This document shows positions 1 to 8,369 of a DNA stretch of 44,929 nt, one piece after another. The notes under the pieces were generated by a model that worked only from the letters and a program-made list of their open reading frames with translations, ran no database searches and was not told where the DNA came from. A program made the position numbers and the translations under genes. This stretch comes from Terriglobales bacterium. Lineage in GTDB: Bacteria > Acidobacteriota > Terriglobia > Terriglobales > Acidobacteriaceae. The DNA is taken from contig JANWKU010000203.1 in NCBI GenBank assembly GCA_025451215.1, positions 1-44,929 on the forward strand, in the 5' to 3' direction. Each line of letters starts with the position of its first letter. Position 1 is the stretch's first letter.

Positions 1-1
1 C

Positions 2-424
2 TCCATCTTTCAGCAGATCGTGACCCGCGCCGACGAATACTCCGTGCTGGCCACGCCGAACCTGAATGGCGACTACATTTCTGACGCCGCCGCCGCGCAG
101 GTCGGAGGCTTGGGCATCGCCCCCGGTGCAAACGTTGGCGATGGCTACGCGATTTTCGAAGCCACCCACGGCACCGCGCCGAAGTATGCCGATAAAGACG
201 TCATCAATCCCGGCTCAGTCATCCTCTCCGGCGTCATGATGTTCCGCTTCCTCGGCTGGAACGAAGCCGCCGACCTGATCGAGCGCGGCATGGAAAGTGC
301 CATCGAACAGAAAAAAGTCACTTACGACTTTGAGCGTCTGATGGAAGGCGCAACCAAAGTAAAAACCAGCGAATTCGCCAGCACGATTATCGGAAACATG
401 GACGCAGTATTAGCAGCGGTGTAA
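2..424 (+). CDS. icd: Isocitrate dehydrogenase (NADP-type), C-terminal part
   Basis: This is the last 140 or so residues of isocitrate dehydrogenase; the start lies left of the window and the frame is open from base 2. The enzyme oxidatively decarboxylates isocitrate to 2-oxoglutarate in the cytosolic TCA cycle. The visible part carries the family's conserved C-terminal block: [11 protein letters not shown], then [12 protein letters not shown], then [14 protein letters not shown], which contribute to the cofactor site, followed by NPGSVILSG. The reading frame ends with TAA. Malate dehydrogenase follows in the same direction after about 65 bases, so two TCA-cycle dehydrogenases sit side by side and may be co-transcribed. 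The identification is firm; cofactor preference (NADP) is inferred from overall similarity. Confidence 0.95.
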   Translation, partial: SIFQQIVTRADEYSVLATPNLNGDYISDAAAAQVGGLGIAPGANVGDGYAIFEATHGTAPKYADKDVINPGSVILSGVMMFRFLGWNEAADLIERGMESAIEQKKVTYDFERLMEGATKVKTSEFASTIIGNMDAVLAAV

Positions 425-457
425 TTTCTCCGTGCGCTCTGCGTCCTCTGTGGTTAA

Positions 458-1416
<959 letters not shown>

Positions 1417-1417
<1 letters not shown>

Positions 1418-1434
1418 TTCTCGGCTGTGAGAAC
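1417..1434 (+). other. Hairpin spanning the mdh stop / esterase start junction
   Basis: GTTCTC (1417-1422) and GAGAAC (1429-1434) form a perfect 6-bp stem with a 6-base loop. It begins at the last base of the mdh stop codon, and the GTG start of the next gene (1427-1429) straddles loop and stem. Ribosomes finishing mdh would open it, so it may enforce coupled translation. It has no T tract and is not a convincing terminator. Confidence 0.4.
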
Positions 1435-2296
1435 GACCAATTTCTATCTTGCTGTTTTACTTCTTTGCCTTGGATTAAGTGGTTGCGCAAAGAAAACTCA
1501 GCCACCGCCCGATCATCCTCGGTTAACTTCAAAGGTGATGTTGCAAGACATCACCTTTCATAGTTCCGCTCTCGATCGCGACATGCAATATCGCGTGATT
1601 CTTCCCGCATCTCTCGATCAATCTAAAAAATTGTCAGTCGTTTATCTGCTTCATGGCGGAGGTGGAAATTTCCGCGATTGGTCGAACTATTCAAATGTCT
1701 CGCATTTCGCCGAACAGGGATTGATCTTGGTCATGCCTGAAGGCGATGAGTCCTATTACATGAACGCAGCGGCAAGGCCGAAAGACCGCTACGAGGACTA
1801 CATCACAAATGATCTCATCCACGATGTGGAATCGCGATTTCCCGCCGCGAGTGATCGGTCGCACCGCGCCATCGTTGGAGTTTCTATGGGAGGCTTCGGC
1901 GCGGTTACCTTATCTTTGAAGCATCCAGATCTATTTGGGTTCGCCGCCGGAATCAGTTCTGCCATCGACGTACCCAGCCGTCCGTTCTCATGGAAGCGTA
2001 TCGGTCAGTACCGCGGCCACGCCGCGATCTTCGGTCCTTGGGGCAGCCAGACGCGCCGCGATGACGATCCGTTTGTGCTTGCGCGAAAAGTAGACCCCGG
2101 TCAGATGCCGTATTTCTATTTGACCTGCGGGGAGCAGGAAGGGCTGTTACCTCCGAACCGCAAGTTCGCGGCTTTGCTTGCGGAACGCCACTTTCAATAC
2201 GAGTTCCATCCTGGCCCCGGCGGACATAACTGGAACCAGTGGAATAAGGTTATATCAGGCGTCTTTGTAAGCCTGCTGCAACACTTGAAAACATGA
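1427..2296 (+). CDS. Lipoprotein esterase, alpha/beta hydrolase (esterase D-like)
   Basis: A 289-residue putative serine esterase of the esterase/S-formylglutathione hydrolase superfamily. Residues 1-20 form a lipoprotein signal ending in the lipobox LSGC, so the mature protein is probably lipid-anchored in the envelope. The nucleophile elbow GVSMGG is in the middle of the protein, an oxyanion-type HGGGGN stretch precedes it, and a C-terminal GGHNW supplies the likely catalytic His. The acidic triad member is probably in CGEQEG. The start is a GTG ten bases after the mdh stop, with no well-placed ribosome site; the stop and start lie inside a small hairpin, which suggests translational coupling to mdh. 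The substrate is unknown. Confidence 0.82.
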   Translation: MRTTNFYLAVLLLCLGLSGCAKKTQPPPDHPRLTSKVMLQDITFHSSALDRDMQYRVILPASLDQSKKLSVVYLLHGGGGNFRDWSNYSNVSHFAEQGLILVMPEGDESYYMNAAARPKDRYEDYITNDLIHDVESRFPAASDRSHRAIVGVSMGGFGAVTLSLKHPDLFGFAAGISSAIDVPSRPFSWKRIGQYRGHAAIFGPWGSQTRRDDDPFVLARKVDPGQMPYFYLTCGEQEGLLPPNRKFAALLAERHFQYEFHPGPGGHNWNQWNKVISGVFVSLLQHLKT

Positions 2297-2335
2297 TTGT
2301 CGTCCAAACGTTTGCCGAAGTATCATGTACAGCAC

Positions 2336-2833
2336 ATGAGTATGCGTTTAAATCGTAAATTGGTTTTGGCGGCAATAATCTGTTTGGGTTGCGCTTACCT
2401 CATGCTGTACATCGCGAAGATTCCGCGACGCAGCTTCGTTATCAAAACGTATCTCTACAGCGGCCAGAGTCTGCGACCCGGAGCGACAGTGCTCGTCGAT
2501 GGGGTTGAAGCTGGAACTGTGACCGCGGTCAATGTCCACCCCGAATTGGGGCAGCATCCTGTCGAAGTTTACATGTCAATCCAGCCGCACTTCCGTTCTA
2601 GCATTCCGAATGACTCCGTTTCATCAGTTGTTCAACAGGGAATCCTTGCACCGTCGGCAATAGAGATAGACACGCGGGAAACAGTAGGGACACTTATCGG
2701 AGATGGTGAGACGTTGAAGAGTCAGGATCCCGCGGAGAACGAAACTGCCAAAACACTCGAGAAGTTCGGCAATGCTGTCGGAAATGCAATTAAAGCATTC
2801 CCCCATTCCACGGCACCAAAAAGTAATCATTAA
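2336..2833 (+). CDS. MCE/MlaD-domain protein with N-terminal membrane anchor
   Basis: A 165-residue protein (178 if a TTG at 2297 directly after the esterase stop is used). One hydrophobic segment near residues 8-24 of the chosen form anchors it in the inner membrane. After that comes an MCE/MlaD-type beta domain with the signature SLRPGATVLVDGVEAGTV, typical of periplasmic lipid-transport subunits. Only one short MCE domain is present, followed by a charged tail, and no MlaE permease or MlaF ATPase is nearby, so its partner proteins are not in this window. I chose the ATG at 2336 because it places the charged stretch directly before the membrane segment; neither start has a clear ribosome site. 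It may be co-transcribed with the esterase. Confidence 0.72.
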   Translation: MSMRLNRKLVLAAIICLGCAYLMLYIAKIPRRSFVIKTYLYSGQSLRPGATVLVDGVEAGTVTAVNVHPELGQHPVEVYMSIQPHFRSSIPNDSVSSVVQQGILAPSAIEIDTRETVGTLIGDGETLKSQDPAENETAKTLEKFGNAVGNAIKAFPHSTAPKSNH

Positions 2834-2887
2834 TTTCTAAAGAGTTTGTGGTCTTCGCCGCCCTGGAAAACTTCCCGGTTAACCATT

Positions 2888-3001
2888 CTTGTCATCCTGA
2901 GCGAAGCGAAGGACCTATGCATCCAGACTCCAACTGCACAGGTCCTTCAGTCGTGTGACTTTTCGCAAAAGCGAAAAATCACACTCCTTCAGGATGACAA
3001 G
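2888..3001. repeat. Palindromic intergenic repeat, GTCATCCTGAGCGAAG family
   Basis: A 13-bp perfect inverted repeat (CTTGTCATCCTGA at 2888-2900, its complement at 2989-3001) brackets about 114 bases. Inside are the segment GCGAAGCGAAGGACC, a matching GGTCC at 2941, and a nested TTTTCGCAAAAGCGAAAA palindrome near 2959-2977. This sequence family is recognisable from Acidobacteria and other soil bacteria as a dispersed intergenic element. It sits between two converging genes and could act as a bidirectional transcription stop. Confidence 0.75.
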
Positions 3002-3012
3002 GCTAAAACGAA

Positions 3013-3540
3013 TTACACCCGTTCAATCACCACCGACTTCACAACCACGTCCTTCGTCGGTTTATCGTTGCGGCTTTTCGGAACATTCACAATCTTCTCC
3101 GCCAATTCATAACCTTCCACCACCTCACCAAAGATCGTGTGGTTGCCAGTCAGCCAGGTAGTTGGCGCAACCGTAATGAAGAATTGCGAGCCGTTGGTGT
3201 TCGGCCCGGCATTGGCCATCGCCAGTTTTCCCGGCTTATCGAATTTATGCGGAGAGCCTTTGGTCTCGTCTTCAAACTGATAGCCCGGACCGCCAAAACC
3301 TGTTCCTGCCGGGTCGCCGCCCTGAATCATGAAGTTCGGAATCACGCGATGGAAGATCGTTCCGTCGTAAAGTTTGTCGCTGCTCTTCTTGCCACTCACC
3401 GGATGCTTCCACTCGCGCTTGCCTTCGGCAAGGTCGGTAAAATTCGGCACTGTCTTCGGCGCTTCTTTCTCCAACAGGCGGCAAACAATGGTTCCTTCGG
3501 AGGTATTAAACACGGCATAAGTTCCAGCAGGACGAGTCAT
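3013..3540 (-). CDS. Peptidyl-prolyl cis-trans isomerase, cyclophilin type
   Basis: A 175-residue cyclophilin that catalyses proline isomerisation during protein folding. The core active-site stretch FHRVIPNFMIQGGD is present, with the catalytic Arg in FHR, and further on are the conserved NAGPNTNGSQFFIT block and the HTIFGEV block. There is no signal peptide, so it is probably cytosolic. The start is an ATG preceded by AGGAAATC. It is downstream of a second, exported cyclophilin on the same strand (gap about 63 bases), giving a cytosolic/exported pair. The sequence PSKRSNDKPTKD-like tail is the usual C-terminal strand. Function is secure at family level. Confidence 0.93.
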   Translation of the reverse strand: MTRPAGTYAVFNTSEGTIVCRLLEKEAPKTVPNFTDLAEGKREWKHPVSGKKSSDKLYDGTIFHRVIPNFMIQGGDPAGTGFGGPGYQFEDETKGSPHKFDKPGKLAMANAGPNTNGSQFFITVAPTTWLTGNHTIFGEVVEGYELAEKIVNVPKSRNDKPTKDVVVKSVVIERV

Positions 3541-3603
3541 GATTTCCTTTCAATGAATAAATGTTTTGGCAGAGCTTGTTTGATGAAACCTGTTCAATCA
3601 ATT

Positions 3604-4260
3604 TCAGTGGGAAGTGTGCACCGGTTTTTTGCTGCCAGCGCCGCTCGCGCCCTCAATGCTGATGTGATTAATTATTACCGGTTTAAACGGACGATTGTTG
3701 GAAGGGTCCGAGCCCATGCGGGCAATCTCTTTTACCAGCGCCACGCTCGCGTCATCGCACTGCCCAAAGATCGTGTATTTTCCGTTGAGCATGTCGCCCT
3801 GCTGCCCAAGCAGCGCCTGTTCGGTAATAAAAAACTGCGAGCCGTTCGTGTCCGTTCCGGCATTGGCGTAAGCCAGCCTTCCCGCGCGGTCGAATTTCAG
3901 CGCGGGCGAAACCTCGTTCTTGAACTCATATCCCGGATTGCCCTCGCCATTGCCCAGCGGATCGCCGCCCTGAATCATGAATTCGGGAATTACCCGGTGG
4001 AAGATCGTGCCATCGTAAAGCGGCACGCCGTGTTTTTTCTGGTGCGTTCGCGGGTCCGTCCAATCCTTGGTGCCCTTCGCCAAGCCAATGAAATTGGCCA
4101 CGCCGATCGGCGCCGCTTTAGGGAACAAATGGCAGGTCAGATTTCCTGCGGTTGTATGGATCAGAGCCGTAGGTTCTGCTCCGGGCGCGGCCTTTGACTG
4201 GGAAAAAAGGGCCGAGGGAAGCGCGGCAATCAGCAACAAAATCAAATTGGCTTTGCGCAT
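3604..4260 (-). CDS. Exported cyclophilin-type peptidyl-prolyl isomerase
   Basis: A 218-residue cyclophilin with an N-terminal signal peptide (hydrophobic core LILLLIAALPSALF, cleavage probably after FSQSKA), so it likely assists folding of periplasmic or outer-membrane proteins. The active-site block FHRVIPEFMIQGGD and the NAGTDTNGSQFFIT block are intact, followed by YTIFGQCDD. An extension of this frame runs upstream to 4323, but the ATG at 4260 is preferred because it begins the signal peptide and has an AGGAG ribosome site six bases upstream. It precedes the cytosolic cyclophilin on the same strand and is similar to it in the core, suggesting a local duplication in which one copy gained or kept the export signal. 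Confidence 0.92.
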   Translation of the reverse strand: MRKANLILLLIAALPSALFSQSKAAPGAEPTALIHTTAGNLTCHLFPKAAPIGVANFIGLAKGTKDWTDPRTHQKKHGVPLYDGTIFHRVIPEFMIQGGDPLGNGEGNPGYEFKNEVSPALKFDRAGRLAYANAGTDTNGSQFFITEQALLGQQGDMLNGKYTIFGQCDDASVALVKEIARMGSDPSNNRPFKPVIINHISIEGASGAGSKKPVHTSH

Positions 4261-4365
4261 GGAATCTCCTGGTTTGAGTCGCGCGCGTGCTTTTCGGCAG
4301 CACACCCTTGGCGACTGAATCAATGATTTTACATCAGCGCAGAATCCGCATTCAAAACCGTCGCT

Positions 4366-4854
4366 TCATAACGCACTTAAAAATTTCACCACGTCGGGCG
4401 CGGTCCACTCAACATCACTAACGAACTTGCGCCGCAACACGCCGTTGCGGTCAATGATGTAAGTCTCGGGAATCTTTACGGTGCCGTACAAGTGCTCAAT
4501 CCGTTCATCCGGATCACGCACGGTAGGAAAAGTAATCCCATATTGCTTAATGAATTTGCGATAAGCCTCTTCGTCTTCATCAATACTGACGGCCACTACG
4601 ACCACGCCCCTGGCCTTTAATTGCTGCTGCATGGCGACGAGCGACGGAGTCTCCGCGATGCAGGGCGGGCACCAGCTGGCCCAAAAATTCAGCACCACCA
4701 CCTGCCCGCGAAATTGAGCAAGCGCGATTTTGGATTCGTCATCCTGCACGGTGAAATCGGGCGCTTGGACGCCAATCCGTGTAGGGTGTGAGCCCCGGTA
4801 GCATCCGGTTAAGAGGAAAACAAAAAGTGTGATGAAGGCAGTGGAAAAGCGCAC
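4366..4854 (-). CDS. TlpA/ResA-like thiol-disulfide lipoprotein
   Basis: A 162-residue thioredoxin-fold protein. The motif WASWCPPC gives the redox-active CxxC, preceded by GQVVVLNFW, the usual first strand of TlpA/ResA/AhpC-TSA relatives; KIPETYIIDRNG carries the cis-Pro loop. The N terminus is a lipoprotein signal ending in LLTGC, so the domain should face the periplasm, tethered to a membrane. I prefer the GTG at 4854, directly before the hydrophobic signal; the frame stays open to a TTG at 4926, which would add 24 residues of unsuitable leader. A role in reducing disulfides, for example in cytochrome c maturation, is family knowledge; no partner gene is nearby. It is divergent from the next gene. 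Confidence 0.87.
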   Translation of the reverse strand: MRFSTAFITLFVFLLTGCYRGSHPTRIGVQAPDFTVQDDESKIALAQFRGQVVVLNFWASWCPPCIAETPSLVAMQQQLKARGVVVVAVSIDEDEEAYRKFIKQYGITFPTVRDPDERIEHLYGTVKIPETYIIDRNGVLRRKFVSDVEWTAPDVVKFLSAL

Positions 4855-4907
4855 AAAGCTATAATACCGAAAGACCTTGGCGGATGGCAGGACAGCGATC
4901 ACGCATT

Positions 4908-4933
4908 CGCCAAACAGACACGCCAAACAGACA
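4908..4933. repeat. Perfect 13-bp tandem duplication before a start codon
   Basis: CGCCAAACAGACA occurs twice without a gap (4908-4920 and 4921-4933), ending two bases before the ATG of the glycosyltransferase gene. The ribosome-binding region of that gene therefore consists of the repeat and has no recognisable purine-rich site. It looks like a slippage duplication in the divergent promoter region. Confidence 0.7.
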
Positions 4934-4935
4934 CA

Positions 4936-6018
4936 ATGACCGCGTCAGAGGCACAAATCAATCCGCTGGTCTCCATCATTGTCCCAGCGCGCAACGAAGA
5001 AGCAAGTCTTGCTGCCTGTCTTGAATCGCTGCTCCCGCAGACCGGCATCAGTTTTGAAATCATTGTGGTGAACGACGCCTCAACCGACCGGACGGCGGAG
5101 ATCGCACGCTCATTTCCCGCCGTACGAGTGCTGGACGCGCCGCCTCTGCCGCCCGGCTGGACTGGCAAGAATAACGCCGTAGCCGCGGGAGCTAAAAACG
5201 CCGTAGGCCCGTGGCTCTTATTTACCGACGCCGACACCGTGCATCTTCCGGGATCGTTGGCCAAGGCTGTGACGGAAGCTGAGGAGCACGGCGCGGCGTT
5301 GCTGTCGTATTCCCCCGCGCAGGAAATTCACGGCTTCTGGCAGAAATGCCTGATGCCGGTGATTTTTGCCGAACTGGCTGCTACCTTCCGCCCCAAAGAC
5401 GTCAGCAATCCGGCTTCGCCAGCGGCCGCCGCAAACGGTCAGTATCTCCTGATCATCCGCGAAGCCTATGAGGCGGTCGGCGGCCATGCCGCAATCGCTG
5501 GAAACATTCTGGAGGATGTCGCGCTGGCCCGCGCGGTCAAATCTTCAGGACGGAAAATTTTCTTCCGTTATGGCGGAGACGCGGTACGCACCCGCATGTA
5601 TCGCACATTTGAGCAAATGCTCGAGGGCTGGACTAAGAATCTGGCGCTGCTGTTTCCACATCCAATTCGGCTGGCGGCGTTGCGTCTTGCGCAATTTGTT
5701 CTTTCCATTGCCGGAGTAGTGGCCGGCATTGTCCTTTTAACGCACGGATTTCTGGCTCCGGCTGCGTGGTGTTTTGCTTTGTCAGCGGCGCTCGGATCAG
5801 TATTCGGATTTAGAATAATAAGAGCGCACTTCTTTTGGGACGCTAACTTATGTGCTTTCATGGGATTGCCGATGTTTTCGTATCTTTTACTGCGCTCCGC
5901 GCTCTTTCATAATAGAGGCAAAATAGAGTGGAAGGGCAGAACTTACGGCGCAGAGAAAGCTGATGCGCCTCCGGCGGCCAGATTAAACCGTATGGTTGCT
6001 TCATCCGTGGCCAAATAG
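4936..6018 (+). CDS. Family 2 glycosyltransferase with C-terminal membrane segments
   Basis: A 360-residue GT-A fold glycosyltransferase. The nucleotide-sugar site shows DAST (47-50) and the metal-binding DxD in TDAD (97-100); the stretch PPGWTGKNNA (72-81) resembles GT2 enzymes acting on isoprenoid-type acceptors, such as hopanoid-associated and carotenoid glycosyltransferases. An ED motif (LEDVALAR) near residue 192 is the likely catalytic base, and GWTKNL follows. From about residue 240 there are three hydrophobic segments, so it is an inner-membrane enzyme with its catalytic domain in the cytosol. The acceptor is not determined. No hopanoid or carotenoid gene is nearby. It is followed within 28 bases by the pterin genes, possibly only by proximity. 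Confidence 0.85.
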   Translation: MTASEAQINPLVSIIVPARNEEASLAACLESLLPQTGISFEIIVVNDASTDRTAEIARSFPAVRVLDAPPLPPGWTGKNNAVAAGAKNAVGPWLLFTDADTVHLPGSLAKAVTEAEEHGAALLSYSPAQEIHGFWQKCLMPVIFAELAATFRPKDVSNPASPAAAANGQYLLIIREAYEAVGGHAAIAGNILEDVALARAVKSSGRKIFFRYGGDAVRTRMYRTFEQMLEGWTKNLALLFPHPIRLAALRLAQFVLSIAGVVAGIVLLTHGFLAPAAWCFALSAALGSVFGFRIIRAHFFWDANLCAFMGLPMFSYLLLRSALFHNRGKIEWKGRTYGAEKADAPPAARLNRMVASSVAK

Positions 6019-6046
6019 TCAAACTTGTTAGCTCTTAAGGGAAAGA

Positions 6047-6457
6047 ATGGTCTATCTCACGCGCAAAGCCGAATTTTCCGCTTCGCACTACTACCACAAT
6101 CCGGATTTAACCCCGGAAGAGAACCAGCGCATCTTCGGCAAATCGGGCAATCCCAACGGACACGGTCACAACTACACCCTTGAAGTCACCGTAAAAGGTG
6201 AGGTGGATTCTCGCTCCGGGTTCGTGGTGGACCTGAAAAAGCTGAAGGAAATCCTTAACCGCGAAGTGCTCGACGCGCTCGACCATCGCTTCCTAAACAA
6301 AGAAGTTCCGGAATTTTCCAGGCAGATACCGACCACCGAGAATCTGGCCATCGCCATCTGGCAGCGCATCCAGCCAAAGCTGCAAAATGCGCAACTGCAT
6401 CGCGTGCGCGTGTATGAGAGCCCGAATCTCTTTGTTGATTTCTACGGTAAAGCATGA
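6047..6457 (+). CDS. 6-pyruvoyltetrahydropterin synthase paralog A (catalytic Cys replaced by Ser)
   Basis: A 136-residue member of the PTPS/QueD family, which converts dihydroneopterin triphosphate to pterin or deazapurine precursors. It aligns without gaps to the core of mammalian PTPS. The zinc ligands H14, H39 and H41 (SASH and HGH), the Asp-His pair D79-H80 in LDHRFLN, and the pterin-anchoring E124 in VYESPN are present. However, the catalytic Cys of the FGKCNNPNGHGH motif is Ser (S33 in FGKSGNPNGHGH). A good AAGGGA ribosome site precedes the ATG. Its stop overlaps the start of paralog B (ATGA), and GTP cyclohydrolase I follows, so it is part of a pterin operon. Alone it would be expected to be impaired in side-chain isomerisation; see the finding on complementary active sites. 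Confidence 0.93.
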   Translation: MVYLTRKAEFSASHYYHNPDLTPEENQRIFGKSGNPNGHGHNYTLEVTVKGEVDSRSGFVVDLKKLKEILNREVLDALDHRFLNKEVPEFSRQIPTTENLAIAIWQRIQPKLQNAQLHRVRVYESPNLFVDFYGKA

Positions 6458-6876
6458 AGGCCTATCTCACTCGCCGTTATATGTTTTCCGCCTCGCACCG
6501 GCTGCACAGTAAGGGCATGTCGGATGCGGAGAACCGTGAAACCTACGGCAAGTGCAACAATCCCCACGGGCACGGGCATAACTACAGCCTGGAGGTCACG
6601 GTCAGCGGACAGGTGCAGTCCGCTACCGGCATGGTCTGCAATCGCATGGAGTTAGACGATTTTGTAGGCAGGGAAATATTGCAAAAGTTTGACATCCAAA
6701 ACCTTAACTTGTTGCCGCAATTCGTTGATGATGTGCCCACTACCGAAAACCTTTGCATTGCGCTTTACGATATTTTGCAGCGCGGCTTCACCGGCGCTCA
6801 TCTGGAAAGAGTGCGGCTGGAAGAAACCATGATGAATTCTTTTGAATATGCCGGTGGCGCGGAAATCCGCCCGTGA
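6454..6876 (+). CDS. 6-pyruvoyltetrahydropterin synthase paralog B (catalytic His replaced by Ile)
   Basis: A 140-residue PTPS-family protein, closely related to the preceding gene. It has zinc ligands H15, H40 and H42, the catalytic Cys (C34 in YGKCNNPHGHGH, spacing CX5HGH as in tetrahydrobiopterin-pathway PTPS rather than the CX3HGH of QueD), and the anchoring Glu in RLEETMMN. The Asp-His pair is broken: the aligned segment reads FDIQNLN, with D80 kept and Ile 81 in the position of the catalytic His. The ATG overlaps the upstream stop by four bases, which normally gives coupled, near-equal synthesis of the two proteins. Product and partner assignments are inferred; a plain degenerate paralog is the alternative. 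Confidence 0.93.
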   Translation: MKAYLTRRYMFSASHRLHSKGMSDAENRETYGKCNNPHGHGHNYSLEVTVSGQVQSATGMVCNRMELDDFVGREILQKFDIQNLNLLPQFVDDVPTTENLCIALYDILQRGFTGAHLERVRLEETMMNSFEYAGGAEIRP

Positions 6877-6920
6877 CTTGTTTGCAGTATTGCCGGTAAA
6901 CCGGGAGCCCTGAAACCCTT

Positions 6921-7520
6921 ATGAGAATGCCTGCGGAAGCAAACACTTTAACCAGCGCCAGCTTTGAAGAGCTGGTGCGCGAGATGATCGTCCGCCTTAG
7001 CGAAGATCCCGACCGCGAAGGTCTACAGCGCACGCCCGAACGTGTTCACCGCGCTTATGAGTTTCTTACCAAGGGCTACCACGAAGACCCCGAGGCCATG
7101 CTGAAAAAGGCCTTGTTCACTGTCACCTACGACGAAATGGTGATTGTAAAAGACATCGAAATGTTCAGCCTGTGTGAGCATCACATGCTGCCGTTTTTCG
7201 GCAAAGTGCATGTGGCCTACATTCCCAACGGGAAAGTCATCGGCCTCAGCAAAATTCCCCGACTGATTGAGATATTTTCGCGCCGCTTGCAGATCCAGGA
7301 GCGCCTGACCACACAGATCGCCGAAACCATTCAGAACGCGATTCATCCGCAGGGCGTCGGGGTCGTGATCGAAGCCCGGCACCTCTGCATGATGATGCGC
7401 GGGGTGGAGAAGCAGCATTCCGCCGCTGTCACGTCTTCCATGCATGGCTGCTTCCGCAATGAGGAAGAGACGCGCAGTGAATTCCTCTCGCTGATCCGCC
7501 AACGAACAAACGGCCTTTAA
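6921..7520 (+). CDS. folE: GTP cyclohydrolase I
   Basis: A 199-residue type I GTP cyclohydrolase that opens GTP to 7,8-dihydroneopterin triphosphate, the substrate of the PTPS family. The zinc ligands are C85 and H88 in SLCEHHMLP and C156 in RHLCMMMRG; their spacing (3 and 71 residues) matches the E. coli enzyme. [12 protein letters not shown] is the conserved C-terminal segment. It starts 44 bases after PTPS paralog B on the same strand, so the three genes look like a compact GTP-to-6-pyruvoyltetrahydropterin pathway. No sepiapterin reductase, aromatic amino acid hydroxylase, or queuosine genes (queC, queE) are present in the window, so the end product is open; folate supply is also possible. 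Confidence 0.96.
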   Translation: MRMPAEANTLTSASFEELVREMIVRLSEDPDREGLQRTPERVHRAYEFLTKGYHEDPEAMLKKALFTVTYDEMVIVKDIEMFSLCEHHMLPFFGKVHVAYIPNGKVIGLSKIPRLIEIFSRRLQIQERLTTQIAETIQNAIHPQGVGVVIEARHLCMMMRGVEKQHSAAVTSSMHGCFRNEEETRSEFLSLIRQRTNGL

Positions 7521-7542
7521 CCGCCACGGCATTTACGATTTG

Positions 7543-7594
7543 TGTAGCGCCGGATTTTCAATCCGGCGTCGACGGTCGGAGACCCGGCGCTACA
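7543..7594. repeat. Palindromic repeat, TGTAGCGCCGG family, copy 1
   Basis: An outer 11-bp perfect inverted repeat (TGTAGCGCCGG and its complement CCGGCGCTACA) encloses an inner hairpin, CGCCGGATT-TTC-AATCCGGCG. It lies between the converging ends of folE and the rhomboid gene. A second, more degenerate copy is at 13978-14044. It is a REP-like element able to fold on either strand. Confidence 0.75.
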
Positions 7595-7647
7595 CCGGCA
7601 ACGGCGCTAAAAGAGCAACGTGGTTACACCGGCAAACTGGCAGCATA

Positions 7648-8364
7648 TTATTGATAGCCATAGCGGTATCTGCCCGCCCGCTGCGGGAAAATTTTAATCA
7701 GAATAATTCCGGCGATGAATCCTCCTACGTGAGCCCAGAAGGCTATGCCGCCCGTATCGTGCCCCATCGCCGCTGCGCGGGTGAGTGTGCCGCTGAAGAA
7801 TTGAATCAGAAACCAATAGCCGAGAACAATCCACGCTGGCAACCACCAGAAAGTGAAGAAGATAATCAGTGGAACAAGCGTTAGTACCTTGGCGCGTGGA
7901 TACAACAAGAAATACGCGCCCATGATTCCGGCAATCGCGCCGCTTGCGCCCACTGTGGGCATGGTGGACCCTGCGTTGAGAAGGATGTGCGTGACACCCG
8001 CGGCGATTCCGCACAGCAGATAGAAAATCAGGTACGTCAAATGGCCAAGCTGGTCCTCAATGTTGTCGCCAAAAATCCACAGCACCCACATGTTGCCGAT
8101 AATGTGCAGCCAGCCGCCATGCAGAAACATGGATGTCAAGATTGTCAGGAAGGCCCCCGGCTGTAGATAGGCGTGCGGTCCCGCCAAGGAAGTCGAAAAG
8201 TGGCCTGGCACCATTCCAAATTCGTAGATCAGCCCATTCAAGGCGCGCGGGCTTTGCGCCTTCACCGAGAGCTCGTAGAAAAACACCGCGACGTTCAGCG
8301 CGATCAAAAAATAATTCACGTATGGCGTGCTGTAACGGGGCTGGTCGTCGCGTAGGGGAATCAT
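7648..8364 (-). CDS. Rhomboid-family intramembrane serine protease
   Basis: A 238-residue polytopic membrane protein of the rhomboid family, which cleaves transmembrane segments within the inner membrane. The catalytic dyad is S141 in GASGAIAG and H212 in AFWAHVGGF. The HGGWLHIIGNM motif (82-92), which holds the oxyanion-loop His and Asn, precedes it. There are about six or seven hydrophobic helices, and the C terminus is short and basic-aromatic. The start is the ATG at 8364 (MIPLRDDQPR), a common rhomboid N terminus in this phylum. No ribosome site is obvious. Substrates are unknown. It is transcribed alone, divergent from truB across an AT-rich repeat. Confidence 0.92.
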   Translation of the reverse strand: MIPLRDDQPRYSTPYVNYFLIALNVAVFFYELSVKAQSPRALNGLIYEFGMVPGHFSTSLAGPHAYLQPGAFLTILTSMFLHGGWLHIIGNMWVLWIFGDNIEDQLGHLTYLIFYLLCGIAAGVTHILLNAGSTMPTVGASGAIAGIMGAYFLLYPRAKVLTLVPLIIFFTFWWLPAWIVLGYWFLIQFFSGTLTRAAAMGHDTGGIAFWAHVGGFIAGIILIKIFPQRAGRYRYGYQ

Positions 8365-8369
8365 AGGGA

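Noticed and set aside
2846-3161. Small plus-strand frames over the 2.9 kb repeat
   Set aside because: They translate the palindromic repeat itself and the antisense of the cyclophilin C terminus.
3139-4197. A 352-codon plus-strand open frame covering both cyclophilin genes
   Set aside because: It is antisense to two well-defined cyclophilins, is rich in Arg/His/Ala without any domain pattern, and its length follows from GC-biased codons on the other strand.
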